60,000 nucleotides of DNA, from assembly GCF_030272615.1 (NCBI RefSeq), contig NC_081409.1:654320468-654380467 (forward strand), in the 5' to 3' direction. Of this stretch, positions 57,419 through 60,000 are shown one piece after another. The notes below the pieces were generated by a model, which was not told the DNA's origin, did no database searches, and saw nothing but the letters and a program-made list of their open reading frames with translations. This stretch comes from Cryptomeria japonica (taxonomy: Eukaryota > Streptophyta > Pinopsida > Cupressales > Cupressaceae). Position 1 is the first letter of the stretch, and each line of letters opens with the position of its first letter. Made by a program: the position numbers and the translations under genes.

Positions 57419-57948
57419 TCATATGATTTTCTTGAGTAACGTCGATGTAAAATTTGATGATGATAATTATTCACGCTTTCCCCTTTCTTTTCAAGTATTC
57501 ATGTTCGCTGTCTAGAGAAGAGTTCGAGGTTATGGTATTTAATATAATAGTGTTTTCTAAAGGTTTTTTGATACTTTCATTTTTGGCAGGAAGGTTTTTG
57601 GCTCATGGGATTTGGCACAGGGCTTTGGAAAATTTTGTCTTCTTCCATTGTTAGCAGATATGGAGTCTACATTTGAAAATTATCCGATGGGTTTTTTTGG
57701 GCAAATTTTCATATGGGCTCTATGCAAAACTAATATTATATGTGTTGTGACCACATTTTGTATGTGGTTTTGAGTGGGGTGTATAAATTGATCCATTAGA
57801 TACTATAGGTTTGTTTTATGAGCTATGACCGAAGGTTTTTTTTCCTAGGGTTCTTTCCTCTGGTATGCTCTTTGAATCCAGTGTAAAAAATAAAAAATAT
57901 TAATAAAAAATTTTAGTGGAATAATCCACTTTTATTGAAAAAAATAAA
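57419..57948 (+). other. LINE 3' UTR and A-rich tail
   Basis: T/G-rich sequence with no ORF, ending in AATAAA-like words and A-runs from 57886. Confidence 0.7.
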
Positions 57949-57963
57949 ATTGCGATCTAAATT
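57949..57963. repeat. LINE target-site duplication, right
   Basis: ATTGCGATCTAAATT. Confidence 0.8.
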
Positions 57964-58619
57964 AATTGCATGTGAAATACAATAATTTGATGTGTTCGTT
58001 TCTATTTCTTCCATATATTTATTTTGAATCTTGCATAGGTAGTATAATTAGTTGAGTTAAATTTGGTCATGATATTGTGAGTAATGATATGTTTAAAAAA
58101 TTCATTATAAAAGATTGAAATCTAAATATTGAACTTCCTCTATTTTTTCTCTCTTAAATCTAATTCTCTTTTTTTTTATTAAACTAAAAGAATGAGATTG
58201 TAGTATTGATTTATGTAATCATAAAATATAAAATATAATATAACTCTAAAAAAGATTAAGTAGAATTTTAAAACTATTTTCATGTTAATCGAAATAATCA
58301 AATCAACAAAGATCCCTTGTGAAAATAGACCACATTGACAACCTAAGTCTATCCAATATAATTTTGACCGAAATCTCAAGACCTAGAAGGTAACTAAATC
58401 CATTGGAGAGGTAGGGTAATTTAATTCTCTCTCATTTTGGTTTTAATTTTTTTTGGCATGTTTCCAAAACCTTAAACTAGTCTCTTTTGTGTTTCGATCC
58501 ATGGGTCCCTTATTTTTAAAAGACTTTTGTTTTTGTTCGTAATGATAACATTGAATTTTAGGGAATGTTGATTAGATTTGACGAAAATAAAGATTAAATA
58601 ACTTATATCTATAAGGAAA

Positions 58620-59363
58620 GCTACGGAGCAGAAACACTCTCCTAATGCCAATTCGCAGAGGATGTAAGCAACAATATATCTACTTCCTAAATTGTAAAAT
58701 CTCAAGATGACTTAAACAAAAGAATAGAGAACATATAAAAACCATGCACATATACACAAATATTTTTACCGTGGGAAACCCTTTCCGGAAAAAACCCACA
58801 CACCAAAAAGTTGAGTGTCTCCTTTGTATTATAGTAAACAATATTACATACAATTGACACCAGAATTTTTGCACAAGCTCAGATTGTATTACAATCAACC
58901 CGAATATCTATCATGCTCTCATTCCCAATGAAACTTGTAGTAGTTTATACACACTACAATCTGTTATGAAATCTAATACTGCAATTATCACTTCACAAAT
59001 AATCAACCGTACGGATCAGCACTGGCAACTATCGTAACCACCGTATGGGTCAGCATGGAATTACCATGTACTAAAATGTCATACGAATATGTCTTTGTCC
59101 ATTCTAGTAGGTCTTTTTCCATGCTAATATTTCTTTGTCTGTAGTAGTAGGTCTATGTCCGTACTAATATGTCCGTACTAATGTGTAACATTTTGTACTT
59201 GGCAATGCTTCCCGTCAATCTGGCAATGACTTTCGTTGATCTGGCAATAATTTCTATCGATCTAGCAATGCAACTACCATATGGTTTAACTCAATATGTA
59301 CAAGGAAACAACCGTATGATACACCTGAGGCAACAACCATATGGTCCATACGTACTTCAACAA
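58620..59363 (-). repeat. Copia-type LTR, right end at 59363
   Basis: CGTGGGAAACCCTTTCCGGA and AAAAACCCACA (58771-58800) is the same landmark seen in the copia LTRs here (GTGGAAACCC...AAAAACCAC). The right end reads ACTTCAACA, followed by ATCTCCCACTTGCC, a purine tract on the minus strand, so this is a 3' LTR of a minus-oriented element. The left end is uncertain. Inside it (59160-59345) are short repeats of GTCCGTACTAAT, GATCTGGCAAT and ACCATATGG. Confidence 0.6.
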
Positions 59364-60000
59364 TCTCCCACTTGCCAAGGCATGAACTGATATCCGCGGA
59401 GTTACTCAACAAGACTAATAAGAGTCGGGGGCTTTAAGCCCCATGGAGCTTGCACACCATTTAAATTTAATTGTGCTATCACAGATGAATGCCTTTCAAT
59501 TGAACCTATTATTCATTTCAACTCAGCACCATCTATGTTTCCATGTTTCCAATAATACCTATAGCTGATCAGCCCATGCCAAAACTTCAAATGCAAAACC
59601 ACATTATCATGAAGTACCAAACAAATGATTAGTTTACTCTAAGCACAGAAATAGAATCAAGATCATTGTCAAAATTCCAACTATAGAATCAGGAACTCAA
59701 ACATGACAACCATGATCTAAAACATCTCATCCAAAGAGATAACATGCTCCATATGAACACAAACACATTATGTCAAAACTCTAAATGCATCTCAAGAGTA
59801 TATCCTGACATAAAAACATCCTAGCTAAGGATTACAACATCTCTACCAAAGACCCCTTATGAATCTTCAAGATGTTAACATCTCCAGTTACATGAAGAAC
59901 TTTCACCAATAAATGATGAATCTGCATCACTGCCAAAGACCCAAGGTACCCAGTCCTAATGGCATCGTGATTGAACCAGATATCGATAGATGTTTGACTT
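59364..60000 (-). other. Internal DNA of the right-hand copia-type element
   Basis: Starts with a purine tract GGCAAGTGGGAGAT (minus). No readable polyprotein in the 640 bp available; the coding part would lie beyond the window. Confidence 0.4.

Larger units (their letters stand above)
56994..57948 (+). mobile_element. 5'-truncated LINE (L1-type) with RNase H domain
   Basis: A 955-bp insertion is bracketed by 15-bp direct repeats ATTGTGATCTAAATT (56979-56993) and ATTGCGATCTAAATT (57949-57963), which differ at one base. It ends in an A-rich tail (AAAAATAAAAAATATTAATA ... TTGAAAAAAATAAA). Copy 1 of the duplicated block has no such insertion. Target duplications of about 15 bp, a 3' A-rich tail and 5' truncation are hallmarks of LINE retrotransposition. 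Confidence 0.85.
49263..58610. repeat. Long duplicated block, copy 2
   Basis: Matches 9331-17812 throughout, in the same orientation, with 31.4 kb between the copies. It carries a LINE insertion (56994-57948), has lost about 65 bp near 51437 and 71 bp near 53400 relative to copy 1, and keeps about 365 bp (56530-56898) that copy 1 lost. The right edge cannot be fixed: homology fades at about 58610 and a copia-type LTR follows. Confidence 0.9.

Noticed and set aside
1-60000. CRISPR arrays, rRNA and tRNA genes
   Set aside because: No regularly spaced repeat-spacer arrays and no tRNA or rRNA signatures seen. The only tRNA-related words are primer binding sites.

Overview
The window is repeat-dominated, AT-rich nuclear DNA from a seed plant with a large genome. 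A gymnosperm is plausible, but that is inference from the density of old nested elements and unfamiliar repeat ORFs. I found no intact host gene, tRNA, rRNA or CRISPR array. Nearly everything recognisable is a transposable element or a relic of one, in several layers.

Layout. 1-7236: 3' part of a Ty3/gypsy element (+), with gag, zinc finger and aspartic protease. The RT/RNase H/integrase core is deleted. A decayed antisense plant-mobile-domain (PMD) ORF follows, then a polypurine tract and the 3' LTR; the 5' LTR lies outside the window. 7237-9325: nothing recognisable. 9331-17812: copy 1 of a long duplicated block whose copy 2 is at 49263-58610, same orientation. Both carry the start of a large minus-strand ORF I cannot assign, a cluster of TTATCCC/GGGATAA motifs upstream of it, a 239-bp tandem duplication and a decayed plus-strand ORF. 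In copy 2 the large ORF continues left to 46432. 17841-20240: a 52-bp tandem repeat, then AT-rich DNA. 20248-24235: a decayed cut-and-paste DNA transposon with a minus-strand transposase relic and GGGTGCCCG-rich ends. 26840-34867: a Pack-type DNA transposon with about 240-bp terminal inverted repeats, carrying a fragment of a DRM-type DNA methyltransferase gene. Its left arm is split by a full-length but dead Ty1/copia element (26974-33438, minus). 35040-44000: copia fragments, diverged LTR-like repeats and a 1.5-kb LTR (42422-43956). 44224-44940: an unassigned decayed plus-strand ORF. 45240-45590: a 150-bp tandem repeat. 56994-57948: a 5'-truncated LINE with an RNase H domain, inserted in copy 2. 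58650-60000: a copia-type LTR end and flanking internal DNA.

Order of events, by inference. The Pack-type element was present before the copia element, because the copia target-site duplication can be read against the intact sister arm. The LINE entered copy 2 after the block duplication. The most notable object is the Pack-type element: it holds a piece of a gene whose family silences transposons, and part of that piece is present as an inverted repeat.
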